Shown piece by piece: positions 51,069-60,136 of a DNA stretch of 64,000 nt (the first letter of the stretch is position 1; every line of letters starts with the position of its first letter). The notes under the pieces are model-generated. The model made no database searches, was not told the DNA's origin, and saw only the letters and a program-made list of their open reading frames with translations. Source of the DNA: Chitinophagales bacterium (GTDB lineage: Bacteria; Bacteroidota; Bacteroidia; Chitinophagales; Chitinophagaceae); assembly GCA_017303835.1 (NCBI GenBank), contig JAFLBI010000001.1:186001-250000 (forward strand), in the 5' to 3' direction. A program made the translations under genes and the position numbers.

Positions 51069-51917
51069 TTGACGGCAAATCAGTTTGAATGGGAAATTAA
51101 GCCGGATCAGGGATGGTTCAGATTCGGGCTGAAAGAGCTTTTTTATAAAAAAGGCCTGATACTCCGTTTTGTGCGTCGCGATCTACTTGCCAGCTATCAG
51201 CAAACTTTGATTGGTCCTTTATGGATAGTGTTACAACCTTTGCTGGCCACATTGGTCTATGTCATCATTTTCAGCAGGGTAGCCAGATTGTCAACCGATG
51301 GTACACCTCCATTGTTGTTTTATTTATCAGGCTATATCATCTGGAATTTTTTCTCCGATTGCCTCAATGGTACGATGTACACATTCATCTTCAATGCGCA
51401 TATTTTCAATAAAGTATATTTCCCAAGATTGATCATTCCGTTTAGTGCGGTGATCACTGCATCTGTGAGAGGGTTAATGCAATGCCTGTTTTTTTTAATA
51501 CTGCTTGGGTTTTACCAAGGGAGCTTTCCGCAAATAAGTATTAGTGTATACGGCATACTATGGTTAATTTTCTTTTTGTTAATGATTGCATTTTTTGCAG
51601 TGGGTATAGGATTGATCATTAGTGTATTAACTGCGCGATACAGAGATATAGATAACCTGATTCAGTTTGCCCTGCGCCTTTTCATGTTTGCTGCACCTGT
51701 TGTTTATCCTGCATCCATGATTCCGCAGGAATATCAGGTGCTGTTTCGCCTTAACCCCTTGACAACTGCCATTGAAGGATTTAGAGCTGTGTTTCTCACC
51801 GGACAGGCTATTGATATGCATTGGGTTTGGATCAGTGTGCTGATGGTAAGCATGATTTGTTTTGTCGGTATTACCATATTCAAAAAGCTGGAGATTAAAG
51901 TGTTGGATACCTTATAG
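51069..51917 (+). CDS. wzm: Polysaccharide ABC exporter permease (Wzm type)
   Basis: A 282-residue permease with six predicted membrane segments and the N-terminal block ILRFVRRDLLASYQQTLIGPLWIVLQP of the ABC-2/Wzm exporters (landmark near residue 30). The start is a TTG at 51069, because no upstream or near ATG fits and the N-terminal cytosolic segment is typical. It exports a lipid-linked polysaccharide together with the following Wzt. First gene of the six-gene glycan operon 51069-57451. Confidence 0.88.
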   Translation: MTANQFEWEIKPDQGWFRFGLKELFYKKGLILRFVRRDLLASYQQTLIGPLWIVLQPLLATLVYVIIFSRVARLSTDGTPPLLFYLSGYIIWNFFSDCLNGTMYTFIFNAHIFNKVYFPRLIIPFSAVITASVRGLMQCLFFLILLGFYQGSFPQISISVYGILWLIFFLLMIAFFAVGIGLIISVLTARYRDIDNLIQFALRLFMFAAPVVYPASMIPQEYQVLFRLNPLTTAIEGFRAVFLTGQAIDMHWVWISVLMVSMICFVGITIFKKLEIKVLDTL

Positions 51918-51921
51918 TACT

Positions 51922-53151
51922 ATGTCGCGTATTATTTTAAAAGCAGAAGGGTTGTCAAAATACTATCGCCTGGGAACTTGGGGAACAGGTTCATTTAAGC
52001 GTGATTTTTTTCAATTGTTTCGATCCGCGCAGCGAAGTGAGCAAAATGGTATTTGGGCTTTGCAAGATGTGAATTTTGAAGTACGCGCTGGGGAAGTCGT
52101 CGGTTTTGTGGGTAAGAATGGAGCAGGTAAATCATCCTTGTTGAAAATCTTATCCAGAATCAGTCTGCCCACCAAGGGTAGTATCAAGGGAAACGGACGT
52201 ATTGCCAGTTTGTTGGAAGTGGGTACTGGCTTTCATGGTGATTTAACCGGGCGAGAGAATATTTTTCTGAACGGACAAATACTTGGGCTGAATGCACAAC
52301 AAGTAAAAGATCGCTTCGATGCCATCGTAGACTTTTCTGGTGTGCCTGATGCATTTCTGGATACTCCTGTAAAACGCTATTCCAGCGGAATGTATGTGCG
52401 ACTGGCATTTGCAGTAGCAGCGCATCTCGATCCAGATATTTTGATTGTGGATGAAGTACTCGCAGTTGGTGATACCGAGTTTCAGAAGAAATGTTTGGCT
52501 AAGATGAATAGTATTGCTCGCGAAGAGGGTAAGACCATTTTATTTGTAAGCCATAACCTGCAAACCATCCGCAATCTTTGTAATAGAGCATTTTGTTTTC
52601 ATAAGGGCAAATTGGTGGATGAAGGTGATCCGGATGATGTGATTACCAATTACCTGAAAAGAGAGCAGGTGCAGTTTCTTGAGCAACATTATCCTTCACC
52701 AGATCAAGCTCCCGGCAATCAATTATTCAGGATTGCATCAGTATCGGTGATGCCTGTTTATCAACAAGACAAAGAGATTATCGATACAACCACCCCTTTG
52801 AATATTCACTTTGGTGCTTGGTATCTGCCGGATTATACAAGTAGTATACACGCAAGCATACAGTTGTTTACACTGGATGGTGTTTGTGTTTTTGAATTAT
52901 TGTCTAATCCATTTGATACAGTGGCTTCTGCCATAGAAGGGCGTTGTACTATCCCTGGACATTTTCTTAACGACGGCTCTTATTACCTTACCGTAAATTT
53001 TTATGCTAACCAGCAACTGGCTTATGCATTTGAAGCTTGTGTTTCTTTTGATGTGTCAGATAATGGAGCTGCACCGGAATGGTATGGTAAATGGATGGGG
53101 CAGGTACATCCTGATTTTTCCTTGATTCTTCAACAACAAGTCAGACACTGA
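51922..53151 (+). CDS. wzt: Polysaccharide ABC exporter ATPase with C-terminal Wzt carbohydrate-binding domain
   Basis: A 409-residue ATPase. The ABC domain has Walker A GKNGAGKSS (64-72), the signature YSSGMYVRLAFA and Walker B ILIVDEVLAVGD. Residues from about 265 form the extra Wzt beta-sandwich that recognises a terminal modification on the O-polysaccharide and licenses its export. The ATG at 51922 starts five bases after the permease stop. An earlier in-frame start lies inside the permease gene. Confidence 0.9.
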   Translation: MSRIILKAEGLSKYYRLGTWGTGSFKRDFFQLFRSAQRSEQNGIWALQDVNFEVRAGEVVGFVGKNGAGKSSLLKILSRISLPTKGSIKGNGRIASLLEVGTGFHGDLTGRENIFLNGQILGLNAQQVKDRFDAIVDFSGVPDAFLDTPVKRYSSGMYVRLAFAVAAHLDPDILIVDEVLAVGDTEFQKKCLAKMNSIAREEGKTILFVSHNLQTIRNLCNRAFCFHKGKLVDEGDPDDVITNYLKREQVQFLEQHYPSPDQAPGNQLFRIASVSVMPVYQQDKEIIDTTTPLNIHFGAWYLPDYTSSIHASIQLFTLDGVCVFELLSNPFDTVASAIEGRCTIPGHFLNDGSYYLTVNFYANQQLAYAFEACVSFDVSDNGAAPEWYGKWMGQVHPDFSLILQQQVRH

Positions 53152-53152
53152 T

Positions 53153-55195
53153 ATGGCATTCAAGCCTTATCATATACATCACGTGCAGCTCTTAGAAGCA
53201 GGCGAATTATCTATTCCCAAGCATGAGTCGGCCTATTTGTTGTTCTGGTGGAAGCAGGTGCCGCTTGGGCATATCTGGTATGAAGCAGGACAGTCAAGAC
53301 CGGATATTGAGCAAGTCATAAACGCAGTATCGTCAGCATTGGACTATCATGCTGCCATAAAGCAAACAGGAGCAGATTGGCGTTCTATGCTCCGACAAAA
53401 TCAGACCACAGCACTAAGCTTATTATTAGACACTTTATTACCTGATAAACATACAAGCAAGCGGGAATCTTTGTCTGTTGTTGTGTGTACCCGTAACAGG
53501 CCTGTGCAACTGGCAACTTGCATCAGACAAATATTGGCTTGTACGGATCAAGACTTTGAATTAATTATTGTTGACAATGCACCGGATGATACTGCAAGCC
53601 AAAATATAGTGGCGCAGTTCCCTGGTGTTCGTTATGTACTGGAACCCCGCAAGGGCTTGGATATTGCGCGAAACACAGGTGCTCAGGCCGCTGTAGGGGA
53701 TATCATTGCGTATACAGATGATGATGTGCTGGTGCCTAATAACTGGATAACCAAATTGCGTGAAGCTTTTCATCATCCGCAAATCATGGCTGTTACAGGT
53801 TTGGTCATTCCGCATGCACTCAAGACAAAAGCGCAATTCATATTTGAAAAGCAGTGGGGATTTAATAAAGGCTATAAGCCTGTTTTATTTGATCGAAACT
53901 ATTTTCTAGCCAAACTGCCCTATGGTGTTCCGGTATGGGATATTGGCGCTGGTGCCAATATGGCTTTTCGTAAAGCAGCTTTTCAATTGGCAGGGTATTT
54001 TGATGAGCGACTGGATGTTGGTGCTTCAGGTTGTAGTGGCGATTCTGAAATGTGGTATCGAATACTTGCTGAGGGGTGGGCTTGTTATTATGATCCTGCT
54101 TTGTATGTATCGCATCAGCATAGAGATACGATGGAGAGCTTATCTAAACAGCTCTTTAGTTATATGCGCGGTCAGGTGAGTTCACTATTGATTCAACATG
54201 AGCGTTACGGACATGAAGGCAATCTCAAGCGTGTCTTTAAATACATACCTGAATTTTATCTCAAGCGAATTTGGAAGATATTGAGTTTTCAGGTTCGGGA
54301 AAATCCCTTTCTACTTTGGCAGGAGATCAGTGGCGCTTATTCGGGATGGCGTTTTTTTCAGGAACACAAAGGCAAATTGCAAAATGATCCACTGCTTTTC
54401 CCTGAACAATTAAGTACACCTGCCGAAGTAAAGCCGGACAGTTTGGTCTCCGTGATAATTCCTTGTTTCAATCAAGGAAGGTTTTTGCAGTCAGCTATCG
54501 ATAGCGTATTAAGGCAAACCTATGCGCATATTGAAATTATTGTGGTAAATGATGGATCCACAGACAATACTTCTGAAGTATGTGCAGCATACCCACAGGT
54601 AAAGTATGTGTCAATACCTAATGCCGGCGTGAGTATTGCCAGAAATATTGGTGTGGCGCATAGTAGAGGCGATTATTTGGTCTTTTTGGATGCAGATGAT
54701 CTTTTGTATGAAAACGCCATTGAACTGAATCTGTATTTCTTTACGTATTACAGAGATGCAGTGATGGTTTGCGGAGGATATACACCAATCAATGAAGCTA
54801 ATGAAGATATTGATGGGCATATATGCAATACGAAAACAACTCATTTCTTTGATGATTTATTGCTTGGTAATTTTATTGGATTACAGTCTGTGGCAATGTA
54901 TAGGAGGGCAGTCTTTTTTGCGTTTGCCTATGATAGTCAACTGAGTGGAAGCGAAGATTATGATTTGTATCTGCGGATAGCGCAACATTATCCTGCGTAT
55001 CAGCATGATCGCCTGATTGCGCGTTACCGAAAACATGGGCAAAGCGCTTCAACAAATACATTGCTTATGTTTGAAACAGTGCAAAAAGTATATGCGAAGT
55101 TAATGCCTACTTTGAGTGAAGCGCAGCTTGTCCTAGCTGAACAGGGTAAAGATCATTGGAAAAAATATTATCAGATTAATGCAACAGCAGACTAG
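53153..55195 (+). CDS. Two-domain glycosyltransferase (tandem GT2)
   Basis: A 680-residue protein with two GT2 (GT-A) domains. The first begins near residue 107 (SVVVCTRNRPVQL, TDDDV as the DxD site), the second near residue 430 (VSVIIPCFNQGRFL, LDADD). About 105 residues before the first domain form an N-terminal extension with no recognised fold. Such twin transferases often add alternating sugars in one polymer. It starts two bases after wzt and overlaps the next gene. Confidence 0.87.
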   Translation: MAFKPYHIHHVQLLEAGELSIPKHESAYLLFWWKQVPLGHIWYEAGQSRPDIEQVINAVSSALDYHAAIKQTGADWRSMLRQNQTTALSLLLDTLLPDKHTSKRESLSVVVCTRNRPVQLATCIRQILACTDQDFELIIVDNAPDDTASQNIVAQFPGVRYVLEPRKGLDIARNTGAQAAVGDIIAYTDDDVLVPNNWITKLREAFHHPQIMAVTGLVIPHALKTKAQFIFEKQWGFNKGYKPVLFDRNYFLAKLPYGVPVWDIGAGANMAFRKAAFQLAGYFDERLDVGASGCSGDSEMWYRILAEGWACYYDPALYVSHQHRDTMESLSKQLFSYMRGQVSSLLIQHERYGHEGNLKRVFKYIPEFYLKRIWKILSFQVRENPFLLWQEISGAYSGWRFFQEHKGKLQNDPLLFPEQLSTPAEVKPDSLVSVIIPCFNQGRFLQSAIDSVLRQTYAHIEIIVVNDGSTDNTSEVCAAYPQVKYVSIPNAGVSIARNIGVAHSRGDYLVFLDADDLLYENAIELNLYFFTYYRDAVMVCGGYTPINEANEDIDGHICNTKTTHFFDDLLLGNFIGLQSVAMYRRAVFFAFAYDSQLSGSEDYDLYLRIAQHYPAYQHDRLIARYRKHGQSASTNTLLMFETVQKVYAKLMPTLSEAQLVLAEQGKDHWKKYYQINATAD

Positions 55196-56174
55196 AACGC
55201 CACAACAGCCGCCAGTGATTGCACCTGTTGAAGCAGGTGTGCACCGACCATTATTCTCGGTAATGATACCTGCTTATAACTGCATTGAATATCTCGGTCA
55301 TACCATTCAATCTGTATTGTCGCAGGCTTTGCCAGAGGCAGAAATGCAGATTGAAGTAATTGATGATGCTAGCACAGACGGTGATGTTGCTGCGTTGATA
55401 GCAAATATTGGTAAAGGAAGGGTTGGCTATTATCGTCAGGCTGAAAATAGTGGAAGTCTGCGCAATTTTGAAACATGTATTAATCGCGCAAAAGGGCATT
55501 ATGTCCACATATTGCATGGGGATGATTTTGTGGTGGATGGATTTTATCGCGTGATAGCATCCTTGTTTGATGAACACCCCACAGTTGGAGCTGCGTTTAC
55601 TGATTTTATATACGTAGATGAAGAAAGTAAGGAACTCTGGGTAGAAAAGCCATTATCAACTGAGACTGGAGTTTTAGATAATTGGCTGGAAAAAATTGCA
55701 GTAGGTCAACGTGTGCAGCCGCCTGCTATGGTGGTGAAGCGATCTGTGTATGAACAATTGGGCAGTTTTTTTGGTGTTCACTATGGAGAGGATTGGGAAA
55801 TGTGGGTAAGGATTGCTGCTTACTATGATGTAGCACATTCGCCTAAGTATCTTGCCCGTTATCGTATTCACACAAGCAATATCACCAGCAGGTCTTTCCT
55901 GAGCGGACAAAATATTCGTGATATCAATCAGGTTATTAAGACAATCGCTCATTATCTGCCTGCTGATATTCGTGACTATCTGAGTGATCAGGCAAGGAGA
56001 AACTTTTCTATTTACTTTGCGAAGATTTCACATAAAGTGTATCACCATTATAAAGACCCCAAAGCAGCATTGGTACAGGCGAAAGGTGCCTGGAATATGC
56101 ACCATAATTGGGAAACATTCCAATGGGTGTTTAAATTGTATATCAAATACCTGATCAGGTATAAAATGCATTGA
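55179..56174 (+). CDS. Family 2 glycosyltransferase
   Basis: A 331-residue GT2 enzyme: FSVMIPAYNCIEYLGHTI, DDASTDG, and the metal site LHGDDF, followed by a WVRIAAYYDV block. The start lies 17 bases inside the preceding gene, with four-base-spaced coupling. The C-terminal half is basic (HYKDPKAALVQAK). Acceptor and donor sugars unknown. Confidence 0.88.
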   Translation: MQQQTRTPQQPPVIAPVEAGVHRPLFSVMIPAYNCIEYLGHTIQSVLSQALPEAEMQIEVIDDASTDGDVAALIANIGKGRVGYYRQAENSGSLRNFETCINRAKGHYVHILHGDDFVVDGFYRVIASLFDEHPTVGAAFTDFIYVDEESKELWVEKPLSTETGVLDNWLEKIAVGQRVQPPAMVVKRSVYEQLGSFFGVHYGEDWEMWVRIAAYYDVAHSPKYLARYRIHTSNITSRSFLSGQNIRDINQVIKTIAHYLPADIRDYLSDQARRNFSIYFAKISHKVYHHYKDPKAALVQAKGAWNMHHNWETFQWVFKLYIKYLIRYKMH

Positions 56175-56175
56175 T

Positions 56176-56985
56176 GTGTCACTGATTTCTGTTATCATAC
56201 CAACCTGCAATCGTCATCAGCAACTCAGTTACTGTTTAGCATCGCTTGCGCCGAAAGTGCAGCAAGCTGATACAGCCTTGTATGAAGTGATTGTGAGCGA
56301 TGATGGACATGATTCAGCTGAGCATCTGGTATCAAGCGACTTTCCTTTCGCCAAATGGGTGAAAGGGCCTGCTACTGGTCCGGCCGCAAACAGAAATCGT
56401 GGCGCTGCCGCAGCAACAGGTCAGTGGTTGGTCTTTATAGACGATGATTGCATGGCATACAATAACCTGATTCAGACATATGCTAAATTGTTCCAGTCAA
56501 TCAGTGACGATATTGGTGCAGTAGAAGGTGCTGTTGTGGGTACTGAACTTCGAACTCGCTATGATCAACAGGCGCCCATTAATATTGATGGTGGTAATTT
56601 TTGGTCGGCCAATATTGCAGTGCGCAAGACATTATTTGATCAAATTGGTGGTTTTGATGAAGCTTTCGTTATTCCCTGTCTCGAAGATGAGGATATCTAT
56701 ATCAGGCTGATGCAGCAAAGCAAAGTATTATTTATGCGTGATGCGGTTGTTATTCATCCATGGAGAATAGGTACAATTGAAAACAGGTTTCAGGCAATCA
56801 TTGGAGCACATGCTTATTTCTATCGAAAGCACCAGCAACAAAGCATGATTGATCGCCTTCAAAGAAGCTACATATTTCTGCGAGAGTTTGCGAGAAACAC
56901 CTATCACATATTCAAGTACCGTTTCAAAGGAGGTAATGCTTATCCATATCAAGTATATTTATACTGGAAGCTTATTTTCGTCTGA
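56176..56985 (+). CDS. Family 2 glycosyltransferase
   Basis: A 269-residue GT2 enzyme: ISVIIPTCNRHQQL at the start, VSDDGHDS, and the metal site FIDDDC. Start is GTG at 56176, which directly follows the previous stop (TGATGTG); an overlapping ATG is in another frame. It is the last transferase of the glycan operon. Confidence 0.87.
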   Translation: MSLISVIIPTCNRHQQLSYCLASLAPKVQQADTALYEVIVSDDGHDSAEHLVSSDFPFAKWVKGPATGPAANRNRGAAAATGQWLVFIDDDCMAYNNLIQTYAKLFQSISDDIGAVEGAVVGTELRTRYDQQAPINIDGGNFWSANIAVRKTLFDQIGGFDEAFVIPCLEDEDIYIRLMQQSKVLFMRDAVVIHPWRIGTIENRFQAIIGAHAYFYRKHQQQSMIDRLQRSYIFLREFARNTYHIFKYRFKGGNAYPYQVYLYWKLIFV

Positions 56986-56986
56986 T

Positions 56987-57451
56987 ATGAAGCAAATCAT
57001 TGCCATTTTATTACTCACCTTATCTAATGCTTGTACAACTATGCAGCAGCCATCCAATACACATGCATTTCGGCTTAAGCCTGGGCAGGATTTGCTGAAA
57101 TCTATTCAGGAGTACGTTGTACAGCATCATATTGAAGCAGGTTGGGTTGCATCCTCAGTGGGTAGCCTCACCGATTACCATATCCGATTTGCCAATCAGG
57201 AAACCGGCGCAAAAGGTAGTGGGCATTTTGAAATTTTGAGTCTTAATGGTACGGTATCTATTAACGGGAGTCATTTGCATATCACTATAGCCGATAGTAC
57301 AGGAAAGACCATTGGTGGGCATCTACTGGAGGGCTGTACTGTTTACACAACCGCAGAAATGGTGATTCAGACTTCCTCGAAACATGTTTTTGAAAGAGCT
57401 GTTGATGGATCAACACCCTGGAAGGAATTACAAATCAAGACAAAAGAATAA
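56987..57451 (+). CDS. Exported PPC-domain (DUF296) protein
   Basis: A 154-residue protein. The first 20 residues look like a lipoprotein signal (MKQIIAILLLTLSNAC). The rest is a PPC/DUF296 domain: HAFRLKPGQDLLKSIQEYV, IEAGWVASSVGSLTDYHIRFAN, GHFEILSLNGTVS, LHITIADSTGKTIGGHLLEGCTVYTTAEMVI (landmark). In plants and most bacteria this domain is cytosolic and often linked to DNA-binding, so an exported copy is unusual. The ATG at 56987 lies one base after the glycosyltransferase stop; a longer start lies inside that gene. Confidence 0.8.
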   Translation: MKQIIAILLLTLSNACTTMQQPSNTHAFRLKPGQDLLKSIQEYVVQHHIEAGWVASSVGSLTDYHIRFANQETGAKGSGHFEILSLNGTVSINGSHLHITIADSTGKTIGGHLLEGCTVYTTAEMVIQTSSKHVFERAVDGSTPWKELQIKTKE

Positions 57452-57482
57452 AAAAGCCCCGACAGAATCTTCGGGGCTTTTT
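57451..57482. terminator. Bidirectional terminator of the glycan operon and the S9 peptidase gene
   Basis: The stem AAAAAGCCCCGA / TCGGGGCTTTTT with a CAGAATCT loop lies between the convergent PPC and S9 peptidase genes and has A/T tracts on both ends. Confidence 0.92.
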
Positions 57483-57486
57483 CATG

Positions 57487-59907
57487 CTATTTCGCATTCT
57501 TTACATATTTCTCTAACCACTGGTGTTGTTCCCACAACATGTGCAACAGGTTTTCCTTGCCTCTATAGCCATGCGCTTCGTAAGGCAGTACAATATAGCG
57601 TGATGTGCCACCATGACCTTTAATGGCATTGTAGAAACGCTCACTTTGGATAGGGAAGGTACCCTGATTATCATCCATCTCGCCGTGTATCAACAAAATG
57701 GGTGTTTTGATTTTATTGGCATAGCTGAACGGACTCATATCGAAATATAAGTTTGGCGCTTGCCAGTAGGTTCTGTCTTCGTTCTGGAAACCAAATGGAG
57801 TCAGTGAACGGTTGTAGGCACCGCTGCGGGCAATACCTGCTTTGAATAAGTTGGTGTGTGAGAGTAAGTGTGCAGTCATGAAAGCGCCATAGCTATGTCC
57901 GCCAACAGCTACACGATTCTTATCACCAACACCAAGTTCTGCCAATTTATTGATCGCTGCTTCTGCATTCAATTTCAGCTGCTGAATGAAATCATCATTT
58001 GGTTTTTTATCAGCACTGGTCGCTACGATAGGCATTTCTGCATTGTCTAATACCGCATAACCTTGCGTTACCCAGAATACTGGTCCGCCCCAACTGATTG
58101 TCGTAAAGCGATCCTTAGAGCCTCTCACCTGAGCAGCATCAGCAGCAGAGTTGAACTCTCTTGGATAAGCCCACATGAAAACAGGCAGTGGGCCGTCTTT
58201 TTTGGGATCATATCCTTTAGGTAAGTATAAATCGCCAGTTAGGTCAACACCATCCGCACGCTTATACTTGATTTTTTCTTTGGTAATACCTTCTAATGCA
58301 GGATATGGATTGCTGAAGTTTGTTAATGCTCTGTCAGCAATTCTTGCTTTCAAATCCTTGATATAGTAATTGGGTACATCTTTTTGCGTTTCTCTTCTGG
58401 TAACCAGTGTTAATCTATCCGCATCCAGAATATCCACGATAGACTCAAACTGTCCCTCCGCGCAGCGCCAGATGATCTCACTTTGCTTGGTTGTTAAATC
58501 AAATTTTGCCAAGAAAGGCAGATCGCCTTTAGGAGATGAACCGGTATTGTTGATCATCAGCAGCTTGCTGCCATTTTCAACAGGGGTTACTACTGATCTG
58601 CCCCATTTATTTCTGGAAGTATAAGGTTGACCAGGATCGCTGTATGCATCTGTTGTAGCTCTTTCCAACATCAGCTCCAACGCACCAGTAGATGGGTTAT
58701 ACTTATGGATACGTGCCCTTTGTCTGCCGGATAAGCCTTCGCTTACTAAAGCCAAGGATTCATTACCCCAGTTGATACCACGGAAGCGCCACTGTGTTTT
58801 GAAGAGTTCTTTGGCTTCACCAGTGAAAGGTGCACTGAGTGCATACACTGCATCATGGAATTCTACCTTGCTTCTGATCATGCCGCTGTCCAAAGGCTTG
58901 CACCATGTAATGGTTGCAGGTGCATCATCGCGCCAGTCGAAACCACGCACTACATCTTGTACATTGTCAAATCCTGAAGGTGCACCTTCGCCTGAAGGCA
59001 ACTCGGCCAATACTTTTACAGTTTTGCCATTCATGTCTGTAATACTTACCGTAGAAGGAAACTGTTGTGCAGGCACTAGATAAGAGAATGGCTTACGGAT
59101 AGTGCGTACCATCATATAATTTTTATCAGGAGAAACACTGGTCATGGTATACAATGCAGGTTTACCAATCTTGGTTTCAACACCATTCACATTCTTGACA
59201 AGCTGTGCGGTAGCGAGGAATTCAAAAAACTGCTCATCGTAAGGACTCTTGATCAAGTCTTGATAGGTTCTAATAGGCGCTGCTTTGCCATAGTTCTCCT
59301 GCATGGCTGGTCCTTTTGGTGTAATCGGACGCTTTGGTGCTGCAGAAGCAGGTTGTAATGTAGTTTTATACAAGAGTGTATTGTCATCAACCCAAGAATA
59401 AGCACCACCCAATACGGTATTCAATGGTTGTTGGTTTACTTTTTTTGCTGTTTGAGTAGCAACATCGATAACATATAAGTCAACACGACTGCCAGTTGAA
59501 TTCGTGAATGCGATCTTGGTTTGAGAAGGGTTCCAGGATGGCTGACTAGCCAACATGCCAGCAGGCAATCCTTTTACTTGTATAGTAGTATTCTCCTTGA
59601 TATTTTTCAGCGAGAAATTGTTGATGTAAGTCTGTCTGCTGGGAGAAAAGTTCATGGGATTAATACGCAGACCTGCAATTCGTGCTTCGGGCTGTCCCAA
59701 TTCTTCCACTGTTGGATAGCTGTTTCTTTCTATCAACAACATCCAGTGTGCTTTGTCGTCAATGCTTACAGCAGGCGTTGGTTTGGCTAATAACAAATCT
59801 GATATTACCTGTGGAGGTGTTTGATAACCGATAGCATCCTGTGCAAATGCACCCATGCTGATCAATCCGAACATCCATACAGTAAGTAAACGGGGAATGC
59901 GTCTCAT
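57487..59907 (-). CDS. S9 family serine peptidase (prolyl oligopeptidase fold)
   Basis: An 806-residue exported peptidase with a signal peptide (cleavage after GAFA, residue 22). Residues about 40-560 form the beta-propeller; the C-terminal part is the alpha/beta hydrolase. The triad is Ser672 (GGHSYGAF), Asp745 (HGEMDDN) and His779 (EAHGYRG). The length and motifs fit dipeptidyl/glutamyl-peptidase-like S9 enzymes of Bacteroidota that work in the periplasm. Substrate preference is not visible. It diverges from the his leader. Confidence 0.9.
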   Translation of the reverse strand: MRRIPRLLTVWMFGLISMGAFAQDAIGYQTPPQVISDLLLAKPTPAVSIDDKAHWMLLIERNSYPTVEELGQPEARIAGLRINPMNFSPSRQTYINNFSLKNIKENTTIQVKGLPAGMLASQPSWNPSQTKIAFTNSTGSRVDLYVIDVATQTAKKVNQQPLNTVLGGAYSWVDDNTLLYKTTLQPASAAPKRPITPKGPAMQENYGKAAPIRTYQDLIKSPYDEQFFEFLATAQLVKNVNGVETKIGKPALYTMTSVSPDKNYMMVRTIRKPFSYLVPAQQFPSTVSITDMNGKTVKVLAELPSGEGAPSGFDNVQDVVRGFDWRDDAPATITWCKPLDSGMIRSKVEFHDAVYALSAPFTGEAKELFKTQWRFRGINWGNESLALVSEGLSGRQRARIHKYNPSTGALELMLERATTDAYSDPGQPYTSRNKWGRSVVTPVENGSKLLMINNTGSSPKGDLPFLAKFDLTTKQSEIIWRCAEGQFESIVDILDADRLTLVTRRETQKDVPNYYIKDLKARIADRALTNFSNPYPALEGITKEKIKYKRADGVDLTGDLYLPKGYDPKKDGPLPVFMWAYPREFNSAADAAQVRGSKDRFTTISWGGPVFWVTQGYAVLDNAEMPIVATSADKKPNDDFIQQLKLNAEAAINKLAELGVGDKNRVAVGGHSYGAFMTAHLLSHTNLFKAGIARSGAYNRSLTPFGFQNEDRTYWQAPNLYFDMSPFSYANKIKTPILLIHGEMDDNQGTFPIQSERFYNAIKGHGGTSRYIVLPYEAHGYRGKENLLHMLWEQHQWLEKYVKNAK

Positions 59908-59971
59908 GGCAATTAATTTAAGTTGTGGAAGATAAGTACTGTTCCTTGCGCACCGAAACCACTGATAAAAT

Positions 59972-60001
59972 TTTGTGGGTAAGCTATTTCACCTATTTTT
60001 G
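59972..60001 (+). promoter_or_regulatory. Promoter of the histidine operon
   Basis: TTTG at 59972-59975, an 18-base spacer and TATTTTTG at 59994-60001 match the Bacteroidota promoter. Four bases separate the -7 box from the ATG of the leader peptide, which predicts a leaderless leader-peptide mRNA. Confidence 0.75.
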
Positions 60002-60005
60002 TGGC

Positions 60006-60056
60006 ATGTTCAATCAGGCACATATCCATCATCATCATATCTTACCCAAGCGGTAG
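60006..60056 (+). CDS. hisL: Histidine operon leader peptide
   Basis: A 16-codon reading frame encodes M-F-N-Q-A-H-I-H-H-H-H-I-L-P-K-R and stops at TAG (60054-60056). Five of the 16 residues are His, four of them consecutive. The position between the promoter and the attenuator hairpin is that of a classic his leader, where ribosome stalling at His codons senses charged tRNA-His. The peptide itself needs no function. No Shine-Dalgarno sequence precedes it; it should be translated from a leaderless 5' end. Confidence 0.88.
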   Translation: MFNQAHIHHHHILPKR

Positions 60057-60098
60057 GCCGATGCTGTATGCGTATCTGATTGTATCACAGGGCTTACC
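60052..60098 (+). promoter_or_regulatory. Antiterminator arms of the his attenuator
   Basis: GGTAGGCC at 60052-60059, which includes the leader stop codon, can pair over eight bases (one G-U) with GGCTTACC at 60091-60098, the 5' arm of the terminator. A ribosome stalled on the His codons leaves the upstream arm free; a ribosome at the stop codon covers it and lets the terminator form. Confidence 0.7.
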
Positions 60099-60119
60099 AA
60101 TGGTGAGCCCTATTTTTTT
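60090..60119 (+). terminator. Attenuator terminator of the his operon
   Basis: GGGCTTACC (60090-60098) pairs with GGTGAGCCC (60102-60110) around an AAT loop, followed by TATTTTTTT (60111-60119). It lies between the leader peptide and hisG. Confidence 0.88.
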
Positions 60120-60136
60120 ACGTTCAATCGAACACT

